NCBI RefSeq assembly: GCF_019091455.1
Contig: NZ_JAGXJN010000015.1
Coordinates: 62,001 to 126,000, forward strand
DNA: 64,000 bases
Direction: 5' to 3'
Origin: Chitinophaga sp. GbtcB8
GTDB lineage: Bacteria; Bacteroidota; Bacteroidia; Chitinophagales; Chitinophagaceae
Under the pieces are notes generated by a model. The model saw nothing but the letters and a program-made list of their open reading frames with translations. It had not been told where the DNA came from and did not search any database. How positions within the stretch are numbered: the first letter of the stretch is position 1; every line of letters begins with the position of its first letter. The position numbers were made by a program, and so were the translations under genes. Shown here piece after piece: positions 25,560-33,856 of the stretch.

Positions 25560-26840
25560 ATGTTGCCTATGCACCGCTTATCCACGCTGCTTTTTATTTG
25601 CTGCTTTTTCAGCATAACGGCGTTTGCACAAAGAACTGAAGCTAATCTGAACGAAGCTAACGTACCTGCCTATACGCTCCCCGACCCGTTACAAATGGCT
25701 GACGGTAAAACCGTTACCACCGTACAACAATGGAACAAGGTGCAGCGCCCCTATATATATCACCTGTTTGAAACCAATGTGTATGGCCGTTTTCCGCGCA
25801 CGCCGGTGCAAATGAGCTTTAAGGTGACCAGCCTGAACCCCTATGCGCTGGACAGCCTGGCCACCTGCAAACAGATCACCCTGTATTTTAACCGGGCCGA
25901 TTCCAATGCACAGATCCACCTGTTATTATACCTGCCCAATAAAGTACGGGGCCAGGTACCCGTATTCCTGGGCATGAACTTTTATGGCAACCAGTCAGTA
26001 GCAGATGATACCACCATCCCCATAACTCCGCATTATACGGTAAAAGGCCCCGGCATTGTTGATAACCATGCTACAGAAGCCTCCCGGGGCGCACAGGCAT
26101 CACAATGGCCTATCAAAGATATTATCAGCCGCGGGTATGGCGTGGCCACCTTTTTTTACGGAGAGGTGGAAGCGGATAAACCGGACGGCTGGCAAACCGG
26201 TTTCCGCACGCAGCTAAAAGATGTATTACATATAGAACCGCAGGAGTGGAGCGCCATGGGCGTATGGGCATGGGCGTTATGCCGCGCGCTGGATTACCTG
26301 CGGCAGGACCGCAGGGTAAATGAGGACCTGGTGCTGCTGATGGGCCACTCCCGCCTGGGTAAAGCCGCCCTCTGGGCCGGCGCCAGCGATCCGCGTTTTG
26401 CCATGGTGATCTCCAATGAATCCGGCGAAGGCGGGGCCGCCCTCTCCAAACGCGACTATGGCGAGAACATAGAGATCATTACCCGCGCCTTTCCTCACTG
26501 GTTTGTAGCCAATTATAAAACCTTTGCGAATAATACCGCCGCTTTGCCGGTAGACCAGCACATGCTGCTGGCCCTGATTGCCCCCCGGCCCTTATACGTA
26601 GCCAGCGCCGAAGGCGACCAATGGTCCGATCCCCGCGGCGAATTCCTCAGCGCCCGCAATGCTGAACCGGTGTACAAACTGTTTGGCAAAGAAGGCGTTG
26701 GCACTGAAACTTTTCCACACACACAGCAGCCCACCGGGGAGTTTATCCGCTATCACATCCGCTCCGGCAAACATGATGTTACCTCCTACGATTGGGAGCA
26801 ATACCTGCAGTTTGTAGGTAAACATATGGCCCTGCGTTAA
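25560..26840 (+). CDS. CE15-type glucuronoyl esterase
   Basis: A 426-residue secreted alpha/beta hydrolase (signal peptide LLFICCFFSITAFAQ, cleavage near residue 24). The nucleophile elbow GHSRLGKAALWAG holds Ser264, ISNESGEGG follows as the typical CE15 acid/binding region, and the catalytic His is in SGKHDVTSYDW near the C-terminus. LYLPNKVRGQVPVFLGMNFYGN matches the bacterial CE15 core. The enzyme cleaves ester bonds between 4-O-methyl-glucuronic acid of xylan and lignin alcohols. It is not in a polysaccharide utilisation locus; fabF precedes and uvrA follows. The start could also be ATG 25569. Confident on family; substrate inferred. Confidence 0.87.
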   Translation: MLPMHRLSTLLFICCFFSITAFAQRTEANLNEANVPAYTLPDPLQMADGKTVTTVQQWNKVQRPYIYHLFETNVYGRFPRTPVQMSFKVTSLNPYALDSLATCKQITLYFNRADSNAQIHLLLYLPNKVRGQVPVFLGMNFYGNQSVADDTTIPITPHYTVKGPGIVDNHATEASRGAQASQWPIKDIISRGYGVATFFYGEVEADKPDGWQTGFRTQLKDVLHIEPQEWSAMGVWAWALCRALDYLRQDRRVNEDLVLLMGHSRLGKAALWAGASDPRFAMVISNESGEGGAALSKRDYGENIEIITRAFPHWFVANYKTFANNTAALPVDQHMLLALIAPRPLYVASAEGDQWSDPRGEFLSARNAEPVYKLFGKEGVGTETFPHTQQPTGEFIRYHIRSGKHDVTSYDWEQYLQFVGKHMALR

Positions 26841-26929
26841 TCTGAAAAATTTGACTGTTGGCAACCAATTATGGCGTAGTTTAGTAGCTTGAAAAAGTTC
26901 GGACAAGGACTTTTTGAGGACTTTAGCTT

Positions 26930-29800
26930 ATGTCAAAGAAGAAGAATGCAACGGTTCCTGCTGTACCGGTAGCTGCGGATGATAATATTGCAGTGTTTGG
27001 CGCCCGGGAACACAACCTGAAGAACCTGGACCTGCAGTTGCCCAAGAATAAGCTGGTGGTGATCACCGGCATCAGTGGCAGCGGCAAATCATCACTGGCT
27101 TTTGATACCATCTATGCGGAAGGTCAGCGCCGTTATATGGAAAGCTTTTCCGCCTACGCCCGCCAGTTTATTGGCGATATGGAAAGGCCGGATGTAGATA
27201 AGATCACCGGCCTTTCGCCGGTTATTTCCATAGAACAGAAAACCACCAACAAAAATCCCCGCTCTACTGTAGGCACTATCACAGAGATCTATGATTTTCT
27301 GCGCCTGCTGTATGCCCGTGTAGGTGTAGCCTATTCCTATAACACCGGCAAGCGTATGACGCGTTTTTCCGAAGAGGAAATACTGGCCCACCTGTTTAAG
27401 CACTACGCCAAAAAGAAGCTGGTGATACTGGCCCCCCTGGTACGCGGCCGTAAAGGCCATTACCGGGAGCTGTTTGAGCAGGTGCGCAAGCAGGGTTACC
27501 TGAAAGTGCGGGTGGATGGTGAGGTCCAGGACCTGAAAGAGCGCATGCAGGTAGACCGCTATAAGATACACGATATTGAGTTGGTAATAGACCGCATACA
27601 GGTACAGGAAGATGCCCGCACCCGCATTAGCCAGAGCGTGCAAAAGGCCCTGCAAATGGGCAAAGGGCTGCTGTTTGTAATGGACAACGACACCGAAAAG
27701 GTAAGCCAGTACAGTAAGCAGCTGATGTGTGAGGATACCGGCCTTTCCTACGAAGAGCCCTCTCCCAACACATTCTCCTTTAACTCCCCCTACGGCGCCT
27801 GCCCACGCTGTAAAGGCCTGGGCACCATTTACCAGATCAATATGGATGAGGTGATCCCGGATCACAGCGTATCAATTAACGATGGCGGCCTGGCGCCCCT
27901 GGGCGAAGCGCGGGATACCTTTACCTTTAAACAGGTACAGCAGCTTTCCCGCAAATATAAATTCTCCCTCACTGCACCCATCAGCGATATTCCGCAAAAA
28001 GCCATGAACGTACTGCTGTTCGGCGATGAAAACGGCAAGCTGGAAGTGGATATGGACTTTGGTTCCAACGGCAACGGGGAATACGCTACCGAATATGAAG
28101 GCGTAGTGAATATGGTGCGCCGCTATTTCAATGATACCTCCTCTGACTACGTGCGTAACTGGGCAGAAGGTTTTATGCAGCTGAGCACCTGCCCGGAATG
28201 TAACGGCGCACGTCTGAAAAAGGAAAGCCTGCATTTTAAGGTAGATGAAAAGAATATTTCCGAGCTGGGGGAAATGGACCTGGATAAGCTGCAGGACTGG
28301 TTCCGGAACATTGAAAAACGGCTGGACAGCAAACAGAATGTTATTGCCAAAGATATTCTTAAAGAAATAAGGGAAAGGCTGCAGTTCCTGCTGAACGTAG
28401 GTTTAAGCTACCTGACCCTGAACCGCCCCACCCGTTCGTTAAGCGGCGGGGAATCGCAACGCATCCGCCTGGCCACCCAGATAGGATCACAGCTGATGGG
28501 CATCACCTATATCCTGGATGAGCCCAGCATAGGCCTGCACCAGCGGGATAATATGCAGCTGATAGAAGCCCTGCAGCACCTGCGGGAAATGGGCAATACA
28601 GTGATCGTGGTGGAGCACGATAAAGATATTATGCTGCATGCCGATCACCTGGTGGATGTAGGTCCCGGCGCCGGTATTCATGGTGGACAGATCATTGCCC
28701 AGGGCACGCCCCAGCAGGTAGTAAAGCTGAATACGCCTACGGCTGGTTACCTGAATGGTAAACACGGCGTTACTATCCCGGCAGAAAGAAGGAAAGGCAA
28801 CGGTAAGTTCCTGGAGCTGAAAGGCGCTACCGGCAATAACCTGAAGAATGTAAGCTTAAAGCTGCCCCTGGGCACTTTTATTTGCGTAACAGGCGTTTCC
28901 GGCAGCGGTAAATCCACCCTCATTAATGAAACGCTGTACCCTATCCTCTCTAAACATGCATATGATTCCAAGCTGGTACCACTGGCTTATAAGAGCATAA
29001 AGGGTTTAGAGAATATTGATAAAGTGATTGAGATAGATCAATCGCCCATAGGCCGCACCCCGCGCAGCAACCCGGCTACCTACTGTGGTTTCTTCACTGA
29101 TATCCGCCAGCTGTTCTCACAGGTGCCGGAAGCCAAGATCAGGGGATATAATGCCGGCCGTTTTTCCTTTAATGTTAAAAGCGGCCGTTGCGATGTGTGT
29201 GAAGGCGGCGGCATGCGCGTAATAGAAATGAACTTTTTGCCGGATGTATATGTGCATTGTGAAAAATGCAACGGGCGCCGCTACAACCGCGAAACCCTGG
29301 AAATACGATACAAAGGCAAGTCCATTTCCGATGTGCTGGATATGACGGTGGATGAAGCCGTGGAATTTTTCCAGCCCGTGAATTACATTTACCGCAAGGT
29401 TAAAACCCTGCAGGATGTGGGACTGGGGTATATTACCCTGGGCCAGTCGGCCGTAACCCTTTCCGGTGGCGAGGCCCAGCGTGTAAAGCTGGCCACGGAG
29501 CTGTCCAAGAAAGATACCGGTAAAACCATTTACATCCTGGACGAACCTACTACCGGCCTGCACTTCCAGGATATACAATTGCTCCTGAACGTGCTGAATA
29601 AGCTGGTAGACCGGGGCAATACCGTCCTGGTAATTGAACATAACCTGGATGTGATCAAAATGGCAGACCACATCATTGACCTGGGGCCTGAAGGCGGCGG
29701 CGGTGGCGGTACCATTCTTTGCACCGGTACTCCGGAAGAAGTGAGCACCTGTAAGGATAGCCACACGGCGAAATTCCTGAAGAAAGAGCTGTATAATTAA
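26930..29800 (+). CDS. uvrA: Excinuclease ABC subunit A
   Basis: A 956-residue nucleotide-excision-repair ATPase that scans DNA for bulky lesions with UvrB. Two ABC ATPase modules are complete: Walker A GISGSGKSSLAFD and GVSGSGKSTLINE, signatures SLSGGESQRIRLA and TLSGGEAQRVKLA, Walker B YILDEPSIGLH and YILDEPTTGLH. Zinc sites appear as CPRCKGLG, CPECNGARL and CDVCEGGG with CEKCNGRRYN. Length is standard. ATG 26930 is the only fitting start. It is followed by a word-repeat inverted element and then an unrelated pair of envelope genes, so it is likely monocistronic. Confidence 0.98.
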   Translation: MSKKKNATVPAVPVAADDNIAVFGAREHNLKNLDLQLPKNKLVVITGISGSGKSSLAFDTIYAEGQRRYMESFSAYARQFIGDMERPDVDKITGLSPVISIEQKTTNKNPRSTVGTITEIYDFLRLLYARVGVAYSYNTGKRMTRFSEEEILAHLFKHYAKKKLVILAPLVRGRKGHYRELFEQVRKQGYLKVRVDGEVQDLKERMQVDRYKIHDIELVIDRIQVQEDARTRISQSVQKALQMGKGLLFVMDNDTEKVSQYSKQLMCEDTGLSYEEPSPNTFSFNSPYGACPRCKGLGTIYQINMDEVIPDHSVSINDGGLAPLGEARDTFTFKQVQQLSRKYKFSLTAPISDIPQKAMNVLLFGDENGKLEVDMDFGSNGNGEYATEYEGVVNMVRRYFNDTSSDYVRNWAEGFMQLSTCPECNGARLKKESLHFKVDEKNISELGEMDLDKLQDWFRNIEKRLDSKQNVIAKDILKEIRERLQFLLNVGLSYLTLNRPTRSLSGGESQRIRLATQIGSQLMGITYILDEPSIGLHQRDNMQLIEALQHLREMGNTVIVVEHDKDIMLHADHLVDVGPGAGIHGGQIIAQGTPQQVVKLNTPTAGYLNGKHGVTIPAERRKGNGKFLELKGATGNNLKNVSLKLPLGTFICVTGVSGSGKSTLINETLYPILSKHAYDSKLVPLAYKSIKGLENIDKVIEIDQSPIGRTPRSNPATYCGFFTDIRQLFSQVPEAKIRGYNAGRFSFNVKSGRCDVCEGGGMRVIEMNFLPDVYVHCEKCNGRRYNRETLEIRYKGKSISDVLDMTVDEAVEFFQPVNYIYRKVKTLQDVGLGYITLGQSAVTLSGGEAQRVKLATELSKKDTGKTIYILDEPTTGLHFQDIQLLLNVLNKLVDRGNTVLVIEHNLDVIKMADHIIDLGPEGGGGGGTILCTGTPEEVSTCKDSHTAKFLKKELYN

Positions 29801-29802
29801 TA

Positions 29803-29956
29803 ATGAAGAATGAATAATTAATAATAATGGGTATGAATATTACACGTAATATCGTACTCTTAATTATTGATTGTTCATTCTTCATATTGAACAATAATTG
29901 TAACGCGCAACATTACCCTCTTGATTATTAATTATTCATTATTAATCATTAATTAC
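29803..29956. repeat. Word-repeat inverted element after uvrA
   Basis: The left arm carries TTAATAATGAAGAATGAATA and the right arm ATTAATTATTCATTATTAAT, each made of overlapping AAT(G/A)AATAATTAAT words. A central inverted pair GATTGTTCATTC/GAACAATAATTG is also present. It fills the whole gap between uvrA and the DUF6452 gene. It has no T-tract hairpin of the classical kind but may terminate transcription. Confidence 0.6.
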
Positions 29957-29969
29957 TAACGGCTTATTT

Positions 29970-30434
29970 GTGAAGTACTTTATATTGTTATTACTGTTAG
30001 CGGCGGTGGCCTGTGACGATGAGACCAAGTTCTGTGACCAGGCGCTGAACACGGATCTGCACATGCGCTTTATACGCGACAGCGCCGGTTTTACACGGGA
30101 TACTACCATGGACCAGGTAACGCTGTATGCGCTGAAAATGGATAGTATTTACCGCAAACAGGCGGTGTCGGATGTATTTCTGTCCCTGTCGCCGGTGGCA
30201 GACAGCAGCCGTTTTTACCTGAAGGTTGATTCCATCTCCGAGCCGGATACTATCACCTTCCGGTACAAAAGAGCACCACACTTTGTTTCTCCGGGTTGCG
30301 GTTTTGCCACTTTTTTTAACCTGGATACGGTGATCAGCACCAATAATACCATCCAATCACTATTGATCAATCAAAAGGCTATAACTTCCACCACGAATGA
30401 TACAGCGCATATTACTTTATATTTTGGTATTTAG
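29970..30434 (+). CDS. DUF6452-family lipoprotein
   Basis: A 154-residue exported protein with a lipoprotein signal (FILLLLLAAVACDDE, Cys near residue 15). It starts with GTG at 29970. It has conserved Cys residues at TKFCDQA and SPGCGFATFFNLDT, a beta-rich body and a short C-terminus. It matches the DUF6452 group, a Bacteroidota-specific family of unknown role that is usually encoded just before a DUF6048 gene, as here. The two genes overlap by 38 bases, so translation is likely coupled. Probably an outer-membrane-associated partner of the DUF6048 protein. Confidence 0.7.
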   Translation: MKYFILLLLLAAVACDDETKFCDQALNTDLHMRFIRDSAGFTRDTTMDQVTLYALKMDSIYRKQAVSDVFLSLSPVADSSRFYLKVDSISEPDTITFRYKRAPHFVSPGCGFATFFNLDTVISTNNTIQSLLINQKAITSTTNDTAHITLYFGI

Positions 30435-31212
30435 CAGCAGCTGCATAGGGGCGCACGCACAGGTGAAAAAACCTGCGCTTACGCCTATAGACAGCAGCGT
30501 ACGGGCTGCAGATACCACTGCGCGTAAAAACGTTGCGGAAAAGAAAAAGCCTGTGCCGGCCTTACCGGATAGTATATACGAAGTACCCGGCGGTTTAAGG
30601 ATCGGTATTGACATTAGCCGTTTTATCCTCAAAGTATTTCAACCTTACAGAACGGATATTTCCTTTGCCGGTGATATGCGTATTAAAAAAGACCTGTACC
30701 TGGCCGCAGAACTGGGTTTTCATACCACCTCGCACAGTGATAGCAACTACACCTATAAAGGCAATGGCATTTTTACAACCGTAGGGGTGGATTGGAATTT
30801 CCTGCAAAAGATCAGCAATAAGGAACGGTACATGATCTATGGCGGTATCCGCTATGGATTTGCCCATCTGAATTATGAGGCGCCCAGTTATACTATTTAT
30901 GATTCTTACTGGGGCGATAAGCTGCCGGGCAGCTTTCCTAAAACCAGCGTGAATGCGCATTGGGTAGAGCTGATACTGGGGCTGAAAGCAGAGGTATTAA
31001 AGAACTTCTTTTTAGGATGGAGCATCCGGGAAAAGATCAAGGTGAGCGGCCCTGGCAAAGATCTTGCATTTCCCCCCATTGTTATACCCGGTTTTGGCAG
31101 CGGCACCAAAGGATCGCAGTTCGACTGGCAATACACTGTATCTTATTGTATACCCTTAGGGAATATTAAAGTACATGTACCCAGGAAAGCAGAACCGCCG
31201 AAAAGGCGCTAG
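30397..31212 (+). CDS. DUF6048-family outer-membrane-like protein
   Basis: A 271-residue exported protein (signal ILLYILVFSSSCIGAHAQ). After a Lys/Pro-rich linker (residues 20-60), residues 65-260 alternate polar and hydrophobic residues in strands with aromatic ends (GLRIGIDISRFILKVFQPYR, YLAAELGFHTTSH, WVELILGLKAEVL, FDWQYTVSYCIPLG). This suggests a small beta-barrel of the DUF6048 group. The start ATG lies inside the DUF6452 gene (38-base overlap). Function unknown; the conserved pairing suggests one complex or pathway at the outer membrane. Confidence 0.7.
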   Translation: MIQRILLYILVFSSSCIGAHAQVKKPALTPIDSSVRAADTTARKNVAEKKKPVPALPDSIYEVPGGLRIGIDISRFILKVFQPYRTDISFAGDMRIKKDLYLAAELGFHTTSHSDSNYTYKGNGIFTTVGVDWNFLQKISNKERYMIYGGIRYGFAHLNYEAPSYTIYDSYWGDKLPGSFPKTSVNAHWVELILGLKAEVLKNFFLGWSIREKIKVSGPGKDLAFPPIVIPGFGSGTKGSQFDWQYTVSYCIPLGNIKVHVPRKAEPPKRR

Positions 31213-31221
31213 CGTGGTCAA

Positions 31222-31665
31222 TTACTCCCTGATCATTTCAACATGCGGTATATTATCTTCCAGGTACATATCGCTACTCTGGCGGAAGCCTAAGGAGCTA
31301 TAGAATTGCAGTAAATATTGCTGCGCGCCTATCTTAATAGGTTGTTTGCCAAAACGCGCTTCCAGTAAAGCAATAGACTTTTCCATCAAGGCCCTTCCTG
31401 TACCGGTGCCCCTTACTTCCTTTGCGGTGATCACTCTTCCGATAGAAGCCATTTCATATTTAATGCCAGGGGCAAACAGGCGGGTATAGGCTACCAGCTT
31501 GTGATCGTCATTATAACCCATTACATGCACGGCCTGCTGGTCAGCATAATCCATATCCTGGTAAGGACAATTTTGTTCTACTACAAAAACTTCGCTGCGC
31601 AGGTGCAGCAGCTCATATAATTCTGTTGTGGTTAATGATTCAAATGTTTTCTCTATCCAGATCAT
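31222..31665 (-). CDS. ElaA-like GNAT N-acetyltransferase
   Basis: A 147-residue acetyltransferase. The ElaA-type N-terminus (LYELLHLRSEVFVVEQNCPY, DMDYADQQAVHV) and the acetyl-CoA loop (VITAKEVRGTGTGRALMEKS) are clear, ending with QQYLLQFYSSLGF. It transfers acetyl from acetyl-CoA to an unknown amine. A frame opens at 31719, but ATG 31665 gives the family N-terminus. It is convergent with the DUF6048 gene with a 9-bp gap and no visible terminator between them. Confidence 0.88.
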   Translation of the reverse strand: MIWIEKTFESLTTTELYELLHLRSEVFVVEQNCPYQDMDYADQQAVHVMGYNDDHKLVAYTRLFAPGIKYEMASIGRVITAKEVRGTGTGRALMEKSIALLEARFGKQPIKIGAQQYLLQFYSSLGFRQSSDMYLEDNIPHVEMIRE

Positions 31666-31757
31666 AATGATATTAGTTCTTAATGTATATTCCTGTTGCA
31701 AGAGCCAGGCACAAAGCATTTAACCTCATTTCCTGCGCACAACCGCCGCCACGCTCA

Positions 31758-31792
31758 ACGCCATGGACTATGGACCATCGACCATGGACTTT
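31758..31792. repeat. Word-repeat element with ATGGAC/GTCCAT words
   Basis: CCATGGACTATGGACC and CCATCGACCATGGAC repeat the word (C)CATGGAC four times in 35 bp, with inverse complements inside (CCATGG palindromes). It lies between the divergent acetyltransferase and ABC-ATPase genes, just upstream of a T6 run. No promoter box was identified in it. Confidence 0.5.
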
Positions 31793-31863
31793 TTTCCAAA
31801 ACTAGCCCAAACCTTTCATAAATTTACGCCCTTTATAAGTGTGTAACCGTCAACAAATTGATC

Positions 31864-33369
31864 ATGAGTGAAAAAGGCAGGGCTTTCCTGACACTGGAAC
31901 ATATTACCGTACGTTACCTGGATAAAACATTATTCACCCACCTGAACTGGGAAGTGCTGGAGGGCCAGCAGTGGGCCATTACAGGCAACAGCGGCTCCGG
32001 CAAAACAGCGTTGTTAAATACAATTGCAGGCCGCTTTAACGTGATCAACGGCGGTATCCATTACCACTTTTATGACCAGTACCGGCAGCAGCACACCATC
32101 ACAGATCCGTATTTCACCTATCGCAACCTGCTGGCGCAGGTAGCCCATCATCATAATTTCCGTAACCGTAGCAATACGTCTGATTTTTATTACCAGCAAC
32201 GCTTTAACAGCATGGATGCAGGCGATGCCCCTACCGTGCGCCAATACCTGTATGGGGAGGCCGCTACCCCGCAGGAGGAGCCCCTGCTGGCGCCTCTGCG
32301 CATTAATCCCCTGCTGGATAAGGAGCTTATTAAACTCTCCAACGGGGAAACCCGCCGCGTAATGATTGCCAAAGGCCTGCTGCAAAAACCCGTGCTGCTG
32401 ATGCTGGATAATCCCTTCACAGGCCTGGATGTGCAAACCCGCCGGCATTTTATGGACATGGTGAACCAGATCATTGCCAGCGGCATTCATGTGCTGCTGG
32501 TTACCAATCCAACAGAAATACCGGATAATATTACCCATGTGCTTACGCTGGATAATGGGGTCATAACAGGCAGGTATACACGCCAGGAATTTCAGCAGCT
32601 GCCCATTGCCACCACCGCAGCGGCAAATGATGGCCCGGTTATTAACGAAGAAAAGCTGCAGGCGCTGGTACAACCTGCCCCCCGCGCATTTAATACCATT
32701 GTGCATATGGAAAATGTGCACGTGCAGTACGGCGATAATACAATACTGGACAATATTAACTGGACCGTAAAGCCCAATGAGAAATGGGCCTTGCTGGGGC
32801 CTAACGGCGCAGGTAAATCTACCCTGCTTAGCCTTATAAATGCAGATAATCCGCAGGCTTACGCAAATGAGCTGTACCTGTTTGACCGTAAGCGCGGAAG
32901 CGGGGAAAGCATCTGGGATATAAAACGTAAGATCGGGTTTGTATCACCGGAGCTGCACCAGTATTTTCCCACTGCTAACAACTGCCTGCAGGTAGTGTGT
33001 TCCGGCTTTTTTGATATTATTGGCCCTACGCGTAAACCATCCCCGGAGCAAACCACCCATGCACAGGGCTGGATGGAAATACTGGGCATTGACCAATATA
33101 GTACGCAATCTTTTAAACAGGTGCCTGAAAGCATACAAAGGCTGGCCCTGCTGGCCCGCGCACTGGTGAAAGACCCGCCCCTGCTTATTTTTGATGAGCC
33201 CTGCCAGGGGCTGGACAGCCGGCAAAAACAGCATTTTAAACAGGTAATAGATACCCTGTGCGCAGTAATGGAGCTTACCCTGATCTTTGTAACACATTAC
33301 CAGGAGGAAATACCTGCTTCTGTAACAAAGGTATTACAGCTGGAAAAGGGAAAGGTAGTGGCTTCCTGA
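31864..33369 (+). CDS. ABC-type ATPase with two nucleotide-binding domains (ModF/PhrA-like)
   Basis: A 501-residue protein made of two tandem ATPase domains and no membrane part. First domain (about 5-220): Walker A GNSGSGKTALLN, signature KLSNGETRRVMIA, Walker B LLMLDNPFTGLD. Second (about 270-495): Walker A GPNGAGKSTLLS, a degenerate signature QVPESIQRLALLA, Walker B LLIFDEPCQGLD. The architecture matches E. coli ModF (PhrA), whose role is not settled. No molybdate genes are nearby. The frame opens at TTG 31858, but ATG 31864 is better. The altered second signature (PESIQ for SGGQ) may weaken one ATP site. Confidence 0.85.
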   Translation: MSEKGRAFLTLEHITVRYLDKTLFTHLNWEVLEGQQWAITGNSGSGKTALLNTIAGRFNVINGGIHYHFYDQYRQQHTITDPYFTYRNLLAQVAHHHNFRNRSNTSDFYYQQRFNSMDAGDAPTVRQYLYGEAATPQEEPLLAPLRINPLLDKELIKLSNGETRRVMIAKGLLQKPVLLMLDNPFTGLDVQTRRHFMDMVNQIIASGIHVLLVTNPTEIPDNITHVLTLDNGVITGRYTRQEFQQLPIATTAAANDGPVINEEKLQALVQPAPRAFNTIVHMENVHVQYGDNTILDNINWTVKPNEKWALLGPNGAGKSTLLSLINADNPQAYANELYLFDRKRGSGESIWDIKRKIGFVSPELHQYFPTANNCLQVVCSGFFDIIGPTRKPSPEQTTHAQGWMEILGIDQYSTQSFKQVPESIQRLALLARALVKDPPLLIFDEPCQGLDSRQKQHFKQVIDTLCAVMELTLIFVTHYQEEIPASVTKVLQLEKGKVVAS

Positions 33370-33527
33370 GGTTTTCGTATATACCATGCTGTTATAAACA
33401 ATAATATTTTTCTGGTATTTTTTTGAAAAATGTAAACATTTTATGAAACCGTGGGGTAGTAAATTAACGTATGTAAAGGAAGCCACGTGAGTTTGTAATT
33501 ACATTGTTAACCAAAAAACTATCCGCC

Positions 33528-33794
33528 ATGAATCCACAGCCTAATCTGTTATTGAATCCATTACAGCACATTCACCAGTTGCTCACTGAGTTACCCCTGG
33601 CCGTTAAAACCCGCATTTGTACAGAGTGTAACTGGAGCCTGCCTACTTATTACCGCAAAGTAAAAGGCGCGCATATCAGCAATGCAGAAAAAGAAAAGAT
33701 CACCTTCATCCTTTTTGATCAGCTGCAACAAACCTGGCAGCGTTGCAAAAATGGCCATAATCCGCCGCCAGCACCAGCTGCAGCACTGTCATAA
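33528..33794 (+). CDS. Small conserved-looking protein of unknown function
   Basis: An 88-residue soluble protein starting at ATG 33528. It has a leucine-rich N-terminal helix (PLQHIHQLLTELPLAVKTRI), a CTECNWSLPTYYRKVKG segment that resembles a short helix-turn-helix recognition region, and a helix ISNAEKEKITFILFDQLQQTW, then a Pro/Ala tail. No signal peptide. I do not recognise the family. It might be a small DNA-binding protein. It lies between the ABC ATPase gene and the alpha-2-macroglobulin gene, same strand, 62 bp before the latter. Codon use is like that of its neighbours, which supports a real gene. Confidence 0.6.
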   Translation: MNPQPNLLLNPLQHIHQLLTELPLAVKTRICTECNWSLPTYYRKVKGAHISNAEKEKITFILFDQLQQTWQRCKNGHNPPPAPAAALS

Positions 33795-33856
33795 AAAGCC
33801 AGATCTGATTATACATTTTACATTATCTTTATGCGTACCTAAACCCAGTAGAGAGA

